This document shows, piece after piece, positions 52,920-62,691 of a stretch of 64,000 nt of DNA (positions are counted from its first letter, which is position 1; every line of letters starts with the position of its first letter). Below the pieces are notes generated by a model that was given only the letters and a program-made list of their open reading frames with translations, searched no databases and was not told the origin of the DNA. Both the position numbers and the translations under genes were made by a program. This stretch comes from Clostridium sp. N3C (GTDB lineage Bacteria > Bacillota > Clostridia > Clostridiales > Clostridiaceae), in the NCBI RefSeq assembly GCF_900095445.1, contig NZ_FMJL01000001.1, positions 88,381 through 152,380 of the forward strand. The letters run 5' to 3'.

Positions 52920-53369
52920 ATGTACATTTTTATTATTATAATAGGTATAATAATTGATAGAGTTACGAAGCTTTTAGCCATTAGTAAACTAAATGGAGAA
53001 GAAAGTATTGCAATTATTAAAAACTTTTTTAGTTTTGAATATGTGGAAAATGAAGGAGCGGCCTTTGGTATACTTCAAGGAAGACAATATATATTAAGTG
53101 CTATGGCTGCAATTATGGTTATAGCCATTATTTTTTATTTGATAAAATATAAACCTTCATCTAAGCTGTTAAAGTTAAGTTTATCAATGGTTATTAGTGG
53201 AGCCATAGGTAATTTGATAGATAGATTATATTATAATTATGTAGTAGATTTTATATCTTTCCACTATAAGGATCTGTACTATTTTCCTAACTTTAATGTG
53301 GCAGATATTTTAGTAGTGGTAGGTACATTTTTATTAGTATTTTATATTATAAAGGATGTTAAGGAATGA
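52920..53369 (+). CDS. lspA: Lipoprotein signal peptidase LspA
   Basis: A 149-residue four-helix membrane aspartyl protease that removes signal peptides from prolipoproteins. The conserved DRVTK near the N-terminus, FEYVENEGAAFGIL (about residues 40-53), GAIGNLIDRLYY with VVDFI (about 100-116), and FPNFNVADI (about 125-133) contain the catalytic Asp pair. ATG 52920 lies 6 bases after AAGGGGG; ATG 52914 within the spacer is less likely. Its stop overlaps the next gene's ATG in ATGA. Confidence 0.95.
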   Translation: MYIFIIIIGIIIDRVTKLLAISKLNGEESIAIIKNFFSFEYVENEGAAFGILQGRQYILSAMAAIMVIAIIFYLIKYKPSSKLLKLSLSMVISGAIGNLIDRLYYNYVVDFISFHYKDLYYFPNFNVADILVVVGTFLLVFYIIKDVKE

Positions 53370-54274
53370 AAGAGTTTAGTTATATAATAGATGAAGAATA
53401 TCATGGAGAGAGGATAGATAAATATCTTAGCCAGGTTATGGAAGGTAAGTCTAGATCCTTTATACAAGGGCTCATTGATGAAGGAAAAATAACTGTTAAT
53501 GATAAGATAGTAAAAAGTAACCACAAATTAAAGAAAAATGATCTTATTAAAGGGGTTATCCCTGATCCTGTTGAACTAAAGGTAGAGGCGGAGGATATTC
53601 CTTTAGATATCTTATATGAAGATGAGGATGTTATAGTAGTTAATAAACCTCAAGGTATGGTTGTTCATCCTGCAGCAGGTAATACAAGAGGAACTTTAGT
53701 AAATGCTATATTAAATCATTGTAAGGATTTATCTGGAATAAATGGTGTTATTCGACCGGGCATAGTACATAGGATAGATAAAGATACCAGCGGTGTATTA
53801 GTCATTGCTAAAAATGATGCTTCTCATAATAAGCTGGCGGAGCAATTAAAAGACCATTCTATGACTAGAGTATATATAGCTTTAGTAGAAGGCGTAATAA
53901 AGAATGATCGTGGTACAGTGGATGCCAATTTGGGAAGACATCCTATTGATAGAAAGAAAATGGCTGTTGTTAAAGATGGAAGAAGGGCTGTAACTCACTA
54001 TAAAGTTTTGGAACGTTTAGACAAATATACTTTAGTTGAATGTCGTTTAGAGACAGGTAGAACCCACCAGATAAGAGTACATATGGCTTATATAGGTCAT
54101 CCTTTAGTGGGAGATCCTGTTTATGGATTTAAAAAGCAAAAATTTAATTTAGATGGTCAGCTGCTTCATGCTAAAATTTTAGGATTTATACATCCTACTA
54201 CTGGAAAATATATTGAATTTCAAACACCATTGCCAGATTATTTTAAAAGAGTCCTAGAAATTTTGCGAAAATAG
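53366..54274 (+). CDS. rluD: RluD-family 23S rRNA pseudouridine synthase
   Basis: A 302-residue pseudouridine synthase. The N-terminal S4 domain (about residues 13-60, ERIDKYLSQVMEGKSRSFIQ) is followed by the catalytic domain with VVNKPQGMVVHPA and the active-site motif RPGIVHRIDKDTSGVLVIAK (catalytic Asp in HRIDKDTSG), then ETGRTHQIRVHMAYIGHPLV. The usual partner lspA overlaps by 4 bases. RluD-type enzymes modify helix 69 of 23S rRNA, though paralogues exist, so the exact uridine is uncertain. Confidence 0.93.
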   Translation: MKEFSYIIDEEYHGERIDKYLSQVMEGKSRSFIQGLIDEGKITVNDKIVKSNHKLKKNDLIKGVIPDPVELKVEAEDIPLDILYEDEDVIVVNKPQGMVVHPAAGNTRGTLVNAILNHCKDLSGINGVIRPGIVHRIDKDTSGVLVIAKNDASHNKLAEQLKDHSMTRVYIALVEGVIKNDRGTVDANLGRHPIDRKKMAVVKDGRRAVTHYKVLERLDKYTLVECRLETGRTHQIRVHMAYIGHPLVGDPVYGFKKQKFNLDGQLLHAKILGFIHPTTGKYIEFQTPLPDYFKRVLEILRK

Positions 54275-54303
54275 TTGAAAAAGATAAAATTTTATGTTAA
54301 ACT
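54275..54303 (+). promoter_or_regulatory. Sigma-A-type promoter for pyrR
   Basis: TTGAAA (54275-54280), a 17-base spacer and TAAACT (54298-54303) lie just before the PyrR leader. The predicted RNA starts near 54310. Confidence 0.5.
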
Positions 54304-54323
54304 GTTTAAAAACTTAAGAATTA

Positions 54324-54420
54324 CCTTTAAATGATCCAGCGAGGTCATAAGGCAGAGATAATTTGCAATAGTAGTACATATATGCATAGTACGCCTTACT
54401 GACTTAGTAAGGCGTTTTTT
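54324..54420 (+). promoter_or_regulatory. PyrR-dependent transcription attenuator
   Basis: Three mutually exclusive structures are visible. The anti-antiterminator (54324-54352) has the PyrR loop: lower stem CCTT/AAGG, bulge TAA, upper stem ATGA/TCAT and the loop TCCAGCGAGG, matching the known PyrR-binding consensus. The antiterminator pairs GTCATAAGGC (54344-54353) with GCCTTACTGAC (54393-54403) with one bulge. The terminator pairs ACGCCTTACT (54391-54400) with AGTAAGGCGT (54406-54415), followed by TTTTTT. Uridine nucleotides acting through PyrR should favour termination. Confidence 0.93.
54391..54420 (+). terminator. Attenuator terminator of the pyrR leader
   Basis: A 10-bp stem with a 5-base loop (GACTT) and a T6 tail form the terminator arm of the PyrR attenuator described above. 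Confidence 0.9.
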
Positions 54421-54433
54421 AATGCTAAAATAG

Positions 54434-54991
<558 letters not shown>

Positions 54992-55002
54992 CTTAAGATA
55001 AA

Positions 55003-55037
55003 TCTTTTAAATTAATCCAGTGAGATTAACAAGGAGG
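55003..55037 (+). promoter_or_regulatory. Second PyrR-type hairpin overlapping the uraA ribosome binding site
   Basis: TTAAT (55012-55016) pairs with ATTAA (55025-55029) around the loop CCAGTGAG, the PyrR-binding core. Below a TTAAA bulge, TCTT (55003-55006) can pair with AAGG (55031-55034), the start of the uraA SD AAGGAGG, in the same layout as the CCTT/AAGG stem before pyrR. No terminator follows. PyrR binding would stabilise the hairpin and hide the SD, so translational repression of uraA is inferred. Confidence 0.65.
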
Positions 55038-55045
55038 AATTATTA

Positions 55046-56329
55046 ATGAAAAATTATGTAGATGTAAATGAAAGATTACCTATTTTAAAAACCTTACCCC
55101 TAAGTTTTCAGCATTTATTTGCTATGGTAGGTGCTACTATATTAGTACCTATACTAACAGGATTGGATCCATCTATAGCGCTATTTTGTAGCGGTGTTGG
55201 AACTTTAATTTATATACTTTGTACTAAAGCTAAGTTACCAGCCTATGTTGGTTCATCCTTTGCTTTTATTGGCGCTATGACAGTAGCAACTCAAAATTAT
55301 GGAATAAGAGCCATGTTGTCTGGAATAGTAGCTGCCGGCATCGTATATGTAATTGTAGCAGCCATAATTAAATTTGCCGGAATAGAATGGTTGGACAAGG
55401 CTCTACCACCAGTACTTATTGGTTCCGTTGTTATCGTAATAGGTTTATCATTAGCAGGAACAGCAGCTAATTGGGCTGGACTTACTGCGGAGACAACAGA
55501 TTATAAAACTTTAGCTGTTGCAGCTGTTACCTTACTTGTAGGTATTGTTGGTTCTATGTATTTTAAGGGTTTTCTAGGAATAATACCTATTCTAATTGCT
55601 ATGGTTGTAGGTTACGTATTATCCTTTGTTTTAGGAATAGTTCCTAAGGAAGCTATTAATGAGATTCTTGGAGCTAAGTTGTTTAAAATTCCTGAATTTC
55701 AATTCCTAGAATTTAATATCAGTGCAATGATTATGATGGCTCCAATAGCCTTTGTTACTCTAGCAGAACATATTGGTCACGTGTATGTAACAAATAATGT
55801 TTGTGGAAAAGATTTCACAAAGGATCCAGGTCTTCATAGATCAATTCTTGGTGATGGACTTGCTACCTTATTTGCTGGTTTAGTTGGAGGTCCTCCAAAT
55901 ACTACTTATGGTGAAAATATAGGTGTTATGGCAATAACAAAGGTTTACTCAGTATGGGTAGTAGGTGGAGCAGCAATAATTGCAATAGTACTTTCCTTCA
56001 TAGGACCTTTAGCAATGTTAATTAAGAATATTCCTTATCCAGTTATGGGTGGTATAAGTATATTATTGTTCGGAATAATCGCTTCTTCTGGTTTCAGAAT
56101 TTTTGTAGAAAATCAGATAGATTTCGGTAAAAAGAAGAATTTAATAATAGCTTCTGTTGTAATAGTATTAGGAATAAGCGGCGCTGCTCTTAAATTTACA
56201 GTACAAGGAGCAGAAGTATCTGTAAATGGAGTTGCCCTAGCAACAATAGTTGGAATAATTCTAAATCTGATTTTGCCAGAAAAGAGTGCAACTGAAAAAG
56301 AAGAGGAATTAAAAGAAAGTAAACAATAG
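55046..56329 (+). CDS. uraA: Uracil permease UraA/PyrP
   Basis: A 427-residue nucleobase:cation symporter 2 family transporter with about 14 membrane segments. LSFQHLFAMVGATILVPILT (about residues 19-38) is the family opening; AEHIGHVYVTNNVCGKDFTK and RSILGDGLATLFAGLVGGPP with NTTYGENIGVMAITKVYS contain the conserved Glu and NAT motif. The position next to pyrR and the pyrimidine hairpin support uracil as substrate. Strong SD AAGGAGG precedes ATG 55046. Confidence 0.94.
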   Translation: MKNYVDVNERLPILKTLPLSFQHLFAMVGATILVPILTGLDPSIALFCSGVGTLIYILCTKAKLPAYVGSSFAFIGAMTVATQNYGIRAMLSGIVAAGIVYVIVAAIIKFAGIEWLDKALPPVLIGSVVIVIGLSLAGTAANWAGLTAETTDYKTLAVAAVTLLVGIVGSMYFKGFLGIIPILIAMVVGYVLSFVLGIVPKEAINEILGAKLFKIPEFQFLEFNISAMIMMAPIAFVTLAEHIGHVYVTNNVCGKDFTKDPGLHRSILGDGLATLFAGLVGGPPNTTYGENIGVMAITKVYSVWVVGGAAIIAIVLSFIGPLAMLIKNIPYPVMGGISILLFGIIASSGFRIFVENQIDFGKKKNLIIASVVIVLGISGAALKFTVQGAEVSVNGVALATIVGIILNLILPEKSATEKEEELKESKQ

Positions 56330-56335
56330 AAAAGT

Positions 56336-56370
56336 AGGATGTCACCTTAGAAAAGGGGACATCCTTTTTT
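56336..56370 (+). terminator. Intrinsic terminator after uraA
   Basis: AGGATGTCACC (56336-56346) pairs with GGGGACATCCT (56355-56365), one mismatch, followed by TTTTTT. A small 7-bp hairpin AGACTAC...GTAGTCT (56421-56440) lies in the gap before the next gene. Confidence 0.88.
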
Positions 56371-56479
56371 AGATAAAATATTATTGAATAATTGAATGAT
56401 TAATGATAAAAATATATAGTAGACTACTTAGAGGTAGTCTTTAAAACTAAAGAATTATGTTTTATAAGGAGAAAATTTG

Positions 56480-57604
56480 ATGGAATACCACTTAATAGCA
56501 ACGTCGACCTTTGGGATTGAAGCAATTACAGCAGGAGAATTAAAAAACTTAGGCTATAAGGATGTTAAAACTGAAAATGGTAGGGTAATCTTTAAAGGTA
56601 ATGAAGAAGACATAGCAAAAACTAATATATGGCTTAGAACTGCCGATAGAGTTTTAATTAAGATGGCGGAATTTAAGGCGGAGACCTTTGAAGAGCTATT
56701 TCAAGGAGCAAAGGCAGTAGACTGGTGGAAGCTTATCCCGGAAAATGGCAAAATGCATGTAACGGGAAAGTCTGTTAAGTCTAAACTTTTTAGTGTATCT
56801 GACTGTCAAGCTATAGTGAAAAAGGCAGTAGTAGAATCTATGAAGAGAAAATATCCTAGAGAAGTTTTTACGGAAGATGGGCCCGTATATAAAATTGAAG
56901 TAGCAATATTAAAGGATATTGTGACTCTTACCGTAGATACTTCAGGACCAGGATTACATAAAAGAGGTTATAGGGAAAAGGCAGGAGAAGCACCTTTAAA
57001 GGAAACCTTAGCAGCGGCTCTTGTTCTAATAAGCAAGTGGACTCCAGATAGACTGCTATATGATCCCTTTTGTGGTTCCGGCACCATACCTGTAGAAGCA
57101 GCTATGATTGGAAAAAATATTGCTCCAGGCTTAAGGCGAAGTTTTGCCAGTGAAGAATGGCCCAATATTGATAGAAGTATATGGGAAAGGGTTAGAAAAG
57201 AAGCTGAAGAAGCAATAAATGACAAGAAGTTTGTAATATATGGCTCCGATAAGGATGGAAAAGTATTAAAGACTGCGAGGCAAAATGCTATAAAGGCCGG
57301 TGTAGAAGCTTTTACTAATTTTCAAAAGTTGCCGGTAGAGGAGTTTAGTTCACGAAAAAGGTATGCTTATGTTATAACCAATCCTCCTTATGGTGAAAGA
57401 TTGGGAGAGGAAAAAGAGGTACGTAAGCTTTATGAGATTCTAGGAAACTTATATAAGGCTCACGATGATTGGTCCTTCTTTGTATTAACCTCTTATTATG
57501 AATTTGAAAAATGCTTTAGAAGAAAGGCAGATAAAAATAGGAAGTTATATAATGGTAGACTTTTATGTTACTATTATCAATACATATATAACGAAAAAAA
57601 ATAA
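56480..57604 (+). CDS. THUMP-domain 23S rRNA (guanine-N2)-methyltransferase, RlmL/YpsC type
   Basis: A 374-residue class I SAM methyltransferase. The N-terminal THUMP domain (about residues 40-155) precedes the catalytic domain with LYDPFCGSGTIPVEAAMIGK (SAM motif), GSDKDGKVLKTARQNAIKAG and the catalytic NPPYGERLG (about 305). EAPLKETLAAALV is typical of the RlmL N-domain group. ATG 56480 is used; the TTG directly before it adds one residue. Bacillus YpsC is the nearest namesake. Probable substrate is G in 23S rRNA; position unproved. Confidence 0.9.
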   Translation: MEYHLIATSTFGIEAITAGELKNLGYKDVKTENGRVIFKGNEEDIAKTNIWLRTADRVLIKMAEFKAETFEELFQGAKAVDWWKLIPENGKMHVTGKSVKSKLFSVSDCQAIVKKAVVESMKRKYPREVFTEDGPVYKIEVAILKDIVTLTVDTSGPGLHKRGYREKAGEAPLKETLAAALVLISKWTPDRLLYDPFCGSGTIPVEAAMIGKNIAPGLRRSFASEEWPNIDRSIWERVRKEAEEAINDKKFVIYGSDKDGKVLKTARQNAIKAGVEAFTNFQKLPVEEFSSRKRYAYVITNPPYGERLGEEKEVRKLYEILGNLYKAHDDWSFFVLTSYYEFEKCFRRKADKNRKLYNGRLLCYYYQYIYNEKK

Positions 57605-57630
57605 AGAAGCAATGCTTCTTTATTTTTTTG
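57601..57630. terminator. Bidirectional intrinsic terminator
   Basis: ATAAAGAAGC (57601-57610) pairs with GCTTCTTTAT (57614-57623) around three bases, with an A-run on one side and T-run on the other. It separates the convergent methyltransferase and rqcH genes. Confidence 0.85.
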
Positions 57631-57646
57631 ATTAAAATTATTATTT

Positions 57647-59380
57647 TTAGACCTTTTTTAAATCTATATCATAAGGATCTACATATATGGTTTTATTAGT
57701 GGTGTAAATTACCATACCCGGTTTAGCTCCAGAGGGTTTCTTTACATTTTTTACTTCCGTATAATCTACAGGCACTTTAGTGGAATCCTTAGCTTTACTA
57801 TAATAGGCAGCTAAAATTGCCGCTTCCTCTAAGGTTTTGTCTGATATGTTATTGTTGTTTTTTATTATAACATGAGAACCAGGAATATTTTTTGTATGGA
57901 GCCATATATCTTTTTTGTCTGCAAATTTAAGAGTTAAATAATCATTTTGAATATTATTTTTCCCCACATAAATATCATTGCCATCGCTTGATATAAAATG
58001 TAAGGGTTTAGATTGAGAGCCCTTTGCTTTACTGGTGCTCTTTTTAAATTTAATATATCCGGTCTCTACTAATTCCCTTCTAATATCTTCTATTTCATCG
58101 TAACTGTCACAATTTATAATATTAGTAAGAACAGATTGAAGGTATTCTAACTCAGCTTCATTTTTTTCTAATTGTTCTAAAGCCGCCTCTTCTGTCTTTT
58201 TTAATTTATTGTATTTTTTAAAGTAAGATTGAATATTTTCTGAAGGGGTATTATTTTCTTTCAGTGGTATAGTAACATACTCTTCATTTTCCGAATAATA
58301 GTTATATACTTTAATATTTTTATCTCCCTCTTTAATGGAATAGATATTGGCAGTAAGCAGTTCTCCATAAAGTTTGTATTTATCTTTTTTGCTACATTCC
58401 TGTAGAGATTGTTTTAGTATTGTACTCTTTTTTTTGCATCTATCAATATTGTTGTTTACAAGCTTTTGAAGATCTGAACTTTTCTGATTTAACCTGTCTT
58501 GTTTATCCTTAGTATAATAAAAAACATCTAATAATTTGCTAGCATTATCATATTTAGTGGCTTTATAATCCTTCATAGTGGATAAATCAAAGCAATAGAA
58601 GTCCTTATAATTACCTTTGCTATCACAGTAGAGGGTATAAGTAAAACTATTGTGAGTAAGATTTTGAAAGAAGTTTTTTGAAAATATTAAAAGTTTTTTT
58701 AAGCCATCAGGGCTATTTAGATCCTTGTTAGCTTGAAATAAAGTTATTATTTCTTTTGATAATAAAGGGCTTACTCCTGTAAATATTTTTGATAGAAAAT
58801 TGCTGTCTGAAATATATTCAGAACTATCAAGGTCTATATTAGCTTCCGCAGAAAAATCTAAAGGATTTAATTTATTTGATTCTGGAGGAAACTTATAATT
58901 AATGCCTGGATAAATAGAACGATAGGAGTTTATATTTGGAGTAATATGTTTAATACTATCCATTACAATATTATCTCTTTTTCTAATTAGGGTAATATTG
59001 CTGTGACGGCCCATTATTTCTATTATTAAAGTATAAATACTATCAAAACCCATTTCATCTCTACTTTCGAAATCTAAACAAAGGATTCTATCGCAGTTAA
59101 TTTGTTTAATATTAACTAATTTAGCACCTATCAAATATTTTCTTAAAAGCATACAAAACATAGGAGGTTGTATAGGATTAGCTTTACTTCTTTCAGTAAC
59201 ATGAATTCTAGGATAATTAGAGCTGGCGCTAAGTAGAACCTTTATATTTTTGTTTTCCTTTCTAAAGGTTATAACAATTTCATCCTTTTCAGGCTGATTA
59301 ACTTTATCTACTTTTCCGTTTAATATATTATCTTTAAGCTCTAGGCATAAAGCGTGTAAAAATATACCATCTAAAGCCAC
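57647..59380 (-). CDS. rqcH: RqcH / NFACT-family ribosome quality control factor (FbpA/YloA)
   Basis: A 577-residue protein that binds stalled 50S subunits carrying peptidyl-tRNA and directs Ala-tailing. The N-terminal NFACT-N domain opens VALDGIFLHALCLELKDNIL, with the DR motif in CDRILCLDFES and EIMGRHSNITLI; a long coiled coil lies at about residues 270-430, and the NFACT-R domain has GNDIYVGKNNIQNDYLTLKF, DIWLHTKNIPGSHVII and the YTEVKNVKKPSGAKPG end. GTG at 59380 gives best SD spacing to AGGAAGGA; an ATG at 59389 lies almost on the SD. It complements YlmH. Confidence 0.92.
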   Translation of the reverse strand: MALDGIFLHALCLELKDNILNGKVDKVNQPEKDEIVITFRKENKNIKVLLSASSNYPRIHVTERSKANPIQPPMFCMLLRKYLIGAKLVNIKQINCDRILCLDFESRDEMGFDSIYTLIIEIMGRHSNITLIRKRDNIVMDSIKHITPNINSYRSIYPGINYKFPPESNKLNPLDFSAEANIDLDSSEYISDSNFLSKIFTGVSPLLSKEIITLFQANKDLNSPDGLKKLLIFSKNFFQNLTHNSFTYTLYCDSKGNYKDFYCFDLSTMKDYKATKYDNASKLLDVFYYTKDKQDRLNQKSSDLQKLVNNNIDRCKKKSTILKQSLQECSKKDKYKLYGELLTANIYSIKEGDKNIKVYNYYSENEEYVTIPLKENNTPSENIQSYFKKYNKLKKTEEAALEQLEKNEAELEYLQSVLTNIINCDSYDEIEDIRRELVETGYIKFKKSTSKAKGSQSKPLHFISSDGNDIYVGKNNIQNDYLTLKFADKKDIWLHTKNIPGSHVIIKNNNNISDKTLEEAAILAAYYSKAKDSTKVPVDYTEVKNVKKPSGAKPGMVIYTTNKTIYVDPYDIDLKKV

Positions 59381-59583
59381 GTTTATCATTCCTTCCTGTG
59401 GTGACAAATAATATGTATAGTTTTCCCTAAATCTACGATATGCTTTAATGTTATGATAAAGAAATTGTTATTGTCAAGTCTATAGACTAAATAAGATATT
59501 TTTAAGTATCTGTTTAAAAATGTATATAGTGTCAATAATTATACTATAATTTTCCGCAAGGTATTTGTAGAGGTGAACATATA

Positions 59584-61080
59584 ATGGAGGATAATGATTT
59601 TTCCTTAGATAAGGAAGAGCTGATTAATATTGATGCAACGGTACTTAATTTAGTACCAGAGGATTTTGCTATTAAGCAATGTATACTTCCCTTCAAGGTT
59701 CAAGAGGATATTTTGTATATTGCAACAAGAAAGAATGATTTTAGTGAGCTAATTGCTAAATTGAAATTAATAACTAATATGAAGATAAGTATAGTTAAAT
59801 ATACAAGTGAGGACTTAGATAAGCTCATTCTTCAAGCTTATAGGCATCTGAATTTTATTAGGGCTATTGAAAAATTAAAGAAGGAAATAAAAGAGGATGA
59901 ATCTAAGAGTATCAATACAAAGGAGTTCCAGGATAATCTTAATGCTCCCGGAGTGAAAATTCTAAACTATATAATTAATACAGCTATTGAGAAAAGAGCC
60001 AGTGATATACATTTTGAACCTTATGGTGGCTTTTTTAGAATTCGATATAGAATTGATGGCGGTCTATGTGAATTCTTTAAACTTCCTATAGAGGTCTATA
60101 GCACAGTGACAACAAGGCTTAAAGTTTTAGCACAAATGGATATATCAGAAAAAAGATCTTTTCAAGATGGAAAGTATAAACACTTTCACAATCAGAAGGA
60201 GTTTGATTTGAGAGTATCTTCTATACCTGTAATCTATGGAGAAAAGTTTGTAGTAAGAATATTAGATAAGGCTAATCTATTTATAGATTTAGATAAGATT
60301 TACTACCAAAAAGATCAAAATGAATTAGTAAAAAGTATTCTTATGAAGGGTAGCGGTATCATTTTAACTACCGGACCAACAGGTAGCGGTAAATCTACTA
60401 CCTTGTATGCTATGTTAAAGGAACTAAATAAGCAAAGCTGCAATATTACAACCATAGAAAATCCTGTTGAATATACTATGAAAGGTATAAATCAAATAAA
60501 TGTTAACCTTAAGGCTGGAATAACCTTCGCTGCAGCTTTAAGAAGTGTTTTGAGGCAAGATCCGGATATTATCATGGTAGGGGAAATTAGAGATGAGCAG
60601 ACCGCAGCCATAGCAATAAGAGCTGCTATAACGGGACATTTAGTTTTATCTACTTTACATACTAGGGATGCCAAAGGAGCTATAACAAGGCTCTTGGAAA
60701 TGGGAGTAGAAAAGTATTTGTTAGCAGATGCTTTAATTGCTGTTATTGCTCAAAGACTAGTTAGGAAGATATGTCCTAAGTGCAAAGAAAGTTACTATCC
60801 ATCCCAATTTGAAAAAGATCTACTTGTATTATCAAATGAAAGAAAACTATTTAAAGGAAGAGGATGTCATCAGTGTAACAATAGCGGATATTTAGATAGG
60901 CATGTAATAAGCGAAATAATATATATTGATGAAAACTGGCGAAGGAGAATATTAGCAAGTGATAAAAAAGTTGAGAGTATTGGAAGACAGAAAAATGAAA
61001 GTTTGAAAGAACAATGTAAAGAGCTAGTGATGAAAGGTATAACTACAACAGAAGAGTTTATGAAAGTATGTAATGGATAA
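59584..61080 (+). CDS. pilB: Type IV pilus / type II secretion assembly ATPase (PilB/GspE)
   Basis: A 498-residue secretion ATPase. The N-terminal domain (about residues 15-95) is a shortened MshEN/T2SSE_N type; the catalytic part has GPTGSGKSTTLYAML (Walker A, about 262-276), the Asp box around 285-300, RQDPDIIMVGEIRDEQTA (Walker B, about 320-337) and TGHLVLSTLHTRDA. A four-Cys zinc site is present: CPKCKESY and CHQCNNSGY (about 395-435). It starts an operon for pilus or competence. It could be GspE/ComGA-like; the pilin order does not settle it. Confidence 0.93.
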   Translation: MEDNDFSLDKEELINIDATVLNLVPEDFAIKQCILPFKVQEDILYIATRKNDFSELIAKLKLITNMKISIVKYTSEDLDKLILQAYRHLNFIRAIEKLKKEIKEDESKSINTKEFQDNLNAPGVKILNYIINTAIEKRASDIHFEPYGGFFRIRYRIDGGLCEFFKLPIEVYSTVTTRLKVLAQMDISEKRSFQDGKYKHFHNQKEFDLRVSSIPVIYGEKFVVRILDKANLFIDLDKIYYQKDQNELVKSILMKGSGIILTTGPTGSGKSTTLYAMLKELNKQSCNITTIENPVEYTMKGINQINVNLKAGITFAAALRSVLRQDPDIIMVGEIRDEQTAAIAIRAAITGHLVLSTLHTRDAKGAITRLLEMGVEKYLLADALIAVIAQRLVRKICPKCKESYYPSQFEKDLLVLSNERKLFKGRGCHQCNNSGYLDRHVISEIIYIDENWRRRILASDKKVESIGRQKNESLKEQCKELVMKGITTTEEFMKVCNG

Positions 61081-61100
61081 GTTTATTAAAGGAGAGCAAA

Positions 61101-62291
61101 ATGAGCGTATTTCGATATGTATCAATGAACGAGCAAGGGAATATAGTAAAGGGACAATGGGAATGCAATAATGTAAAAGAGCTTATGGAATATTTAAATG
61201 AAAGAAAAGAGTATTTGATATCTGTAGATAATGAAAAAATTAATATTAAAAAGCTTATATTTAGACAAGGAATCAAATTAAATGATCTTAGTTTGTTTTG
61301 CAAGTATTTCGGAACCTTGTTAGAAAGTGGAGTACCCTTGTTAGAAGTTATAAAAATTAGTAGCTTGCAATTTAGAAAAGGAAAATTGTATGACAATAAC
61401 ATATACTTGGCTCAAGGTCTACGAAGGGGAGAGGCCTTGCATGAAGCTATGAATAATTGTCCTAATAATTTCCCTGAATTCTTAACTAATATGGTTAAGG
61501 TAGGAGAGGAAACGGGAAATCTAGGGGAGGTATTTAATAATTTATATATCTATTACTATAAAAAAGGCAGGTTTCGCAAGAAAATCATTGAAGTAGCTAT
61601 TTATCCAACTTTTGTACTGTTCTTTAGCATATCCTTAGCTCTTGTCTTATTGTCCACAGTAGTACCTTCAATGATAGATTTGATTTTATCTATGGGAGGA
61701 GAGTTACCCTTAGCAACAAAAATAACTTTAGCCATCAGTTCCTTTCTTACAAATTATTTTGTCTATATTATAGTTTTTATTTTTGCAACTACACTTATTT
61801 TAGCTTACTTAATAAAGGGTGGTAAAATTAATTTTTCTTCTATAAGAAAAAAGCTTCCTATTATAAAAGATATTTATTATAGAAGTTGTGCTTATGATTT
61901 TATTTATGCTTTCTTTTTATTATATCATAGTGGACTTAATATAGTGGTAGCTTTAGAAGAAGCCGCAGCTGTGATATCTGATATCCAAATAAAGAATCAG
62001 GTCATAAATGGTGCTAATCAGATAAGAGAGGGGAGTAATATAGTAGAGGCTCTAATGAACATTGAAATAATTGATTACAGTACTTTAACTATGATTGGAT
62101 TAGGAGAAGAAACGGGAAAACTTAGTGAAATGTTGAAACGTTTATTACAGATAAATGAAGAGGAATTAAGTTCACGACTAGAAAAGCTTATCCAGTTGTT
62201 ACAGCCTGTATCTATATTAATTGTAGGTCTTGTAGTTGCTAGTATTGTTATTTCTGTTATTTTACCTATGTTTAGTTTGTACAGAGTATAA
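61101..62291 (+). CDS. pilC: Type IV pilus inner-membrane platform protein (PilC/GspF)
   Basis: A 396-residue polytopic protein with two GspF domains. The first (about residues 65-185) contains FCKYFGTLLESGVPLLEVIK and FPEFLTNMVKVGEETGNLGE; the second (about 265-385) contains RSCAYDFIYAFFLLYHSGLN and TMIGLGEETGKLSEMLKRLL, with membrane segments at about 170-190, 220-240 and 365-390. It follows the ATPase by 20 bases and is needed to turn ATP hydrolysis into pilin insertion. Confidence 0.93.
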   Translation: MSVFRYVSMNEQGNIVKGQWECNNVKELMEYLNERKEYLISVDNEKINIKKLIFRQGIKLNDLSLFCKYFGTLLESGVPLLEVIKISSLQFRKGKLYDNNIYLAQGLRRGEALHEAMNNCPNNFPEFLTNMVKVGEETGNLGEVFNNLYIYYYKKGRFRKKIIEVAIYPTFVLFFSISLALVLLSTVVPSMIDLILSMGGELPLATKITLAISSFLTNYFVYIIVFIFATTLILAYLIKGGKINFSSIRKKLPIIKDIYYRSCAYDFIYAFFLLYHSGLNIVVALEEAAAVISDIQIKNQVINGANQIREGSNIVEALMNIEIIDYSTLTMIGLGEETGKLSEMLKRLLQINEEELSSRLEKLIQLLQPVSILIVGLVVASIVISVILPMFSLYRV

Positions 62292-62307
62292 AAGGTTCTG
62301 TTAAAAC

Positions 62308-62691
62308 TTGAAAAAAGCTTTTACTTTTATAGAAATAACAATAGCAATATCTCTTATCTTAATTTTAGCAACTAGCACTGCCTTTGCATATAAATACTAT
62401 TTAAGCAATAGCAAAGACAGAACAATTATTTCATACTCTGAACAAATTTTTGAGGCCATTCTTTGTATTTATGAGGAAAGAGAAAATAACATGGATCCTA
62501 TAAAGCTAGTTCAGGAAGTTAAAGATCTTACTAATTACGATGTATCACTTAGTTATATAAATATGGATCATAAGTTACTTGAATTGGTATTTTTATGTGA
62601 TGGAAAAGATTACTTTATAAAAATTGATATGATAAAATACAGTTTTACCGTTATTGATAGGGTAGGAGATAGAATTATATATGAAAATTAA
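62308..62691 (+). CDS. Prepilin-like protein 1 (type IV pilin-type N-terminus)
   Basis: A 127-residue protein with the type III signal: basic KKA, then FTFIEITIAISLILILATST, Glu at +5 and a hydrophobic helix (about residues 4-25). The residue before the cleavage site is Ala, not the usual Gly, which prepilin peptidase tolerates less well. The rest is a small soluble domain. TTG 62308 is the start with only a weak AAAAGG SD. It sits where ComGC/GspG-type major pilins sit. The exact class is uncertain. Confidence 0.7.
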   Translation: MKKAFTFIEITIAISLILILATSTAFAYKYYLSNSKDRTIISYSEQIFEAILCIYEERENNMDPIKLVQEVKDLTNYDVSLSYINMDHKLLELVFLCDGKDYFIKIDMIKYSFTVIDRVGDRIIYEN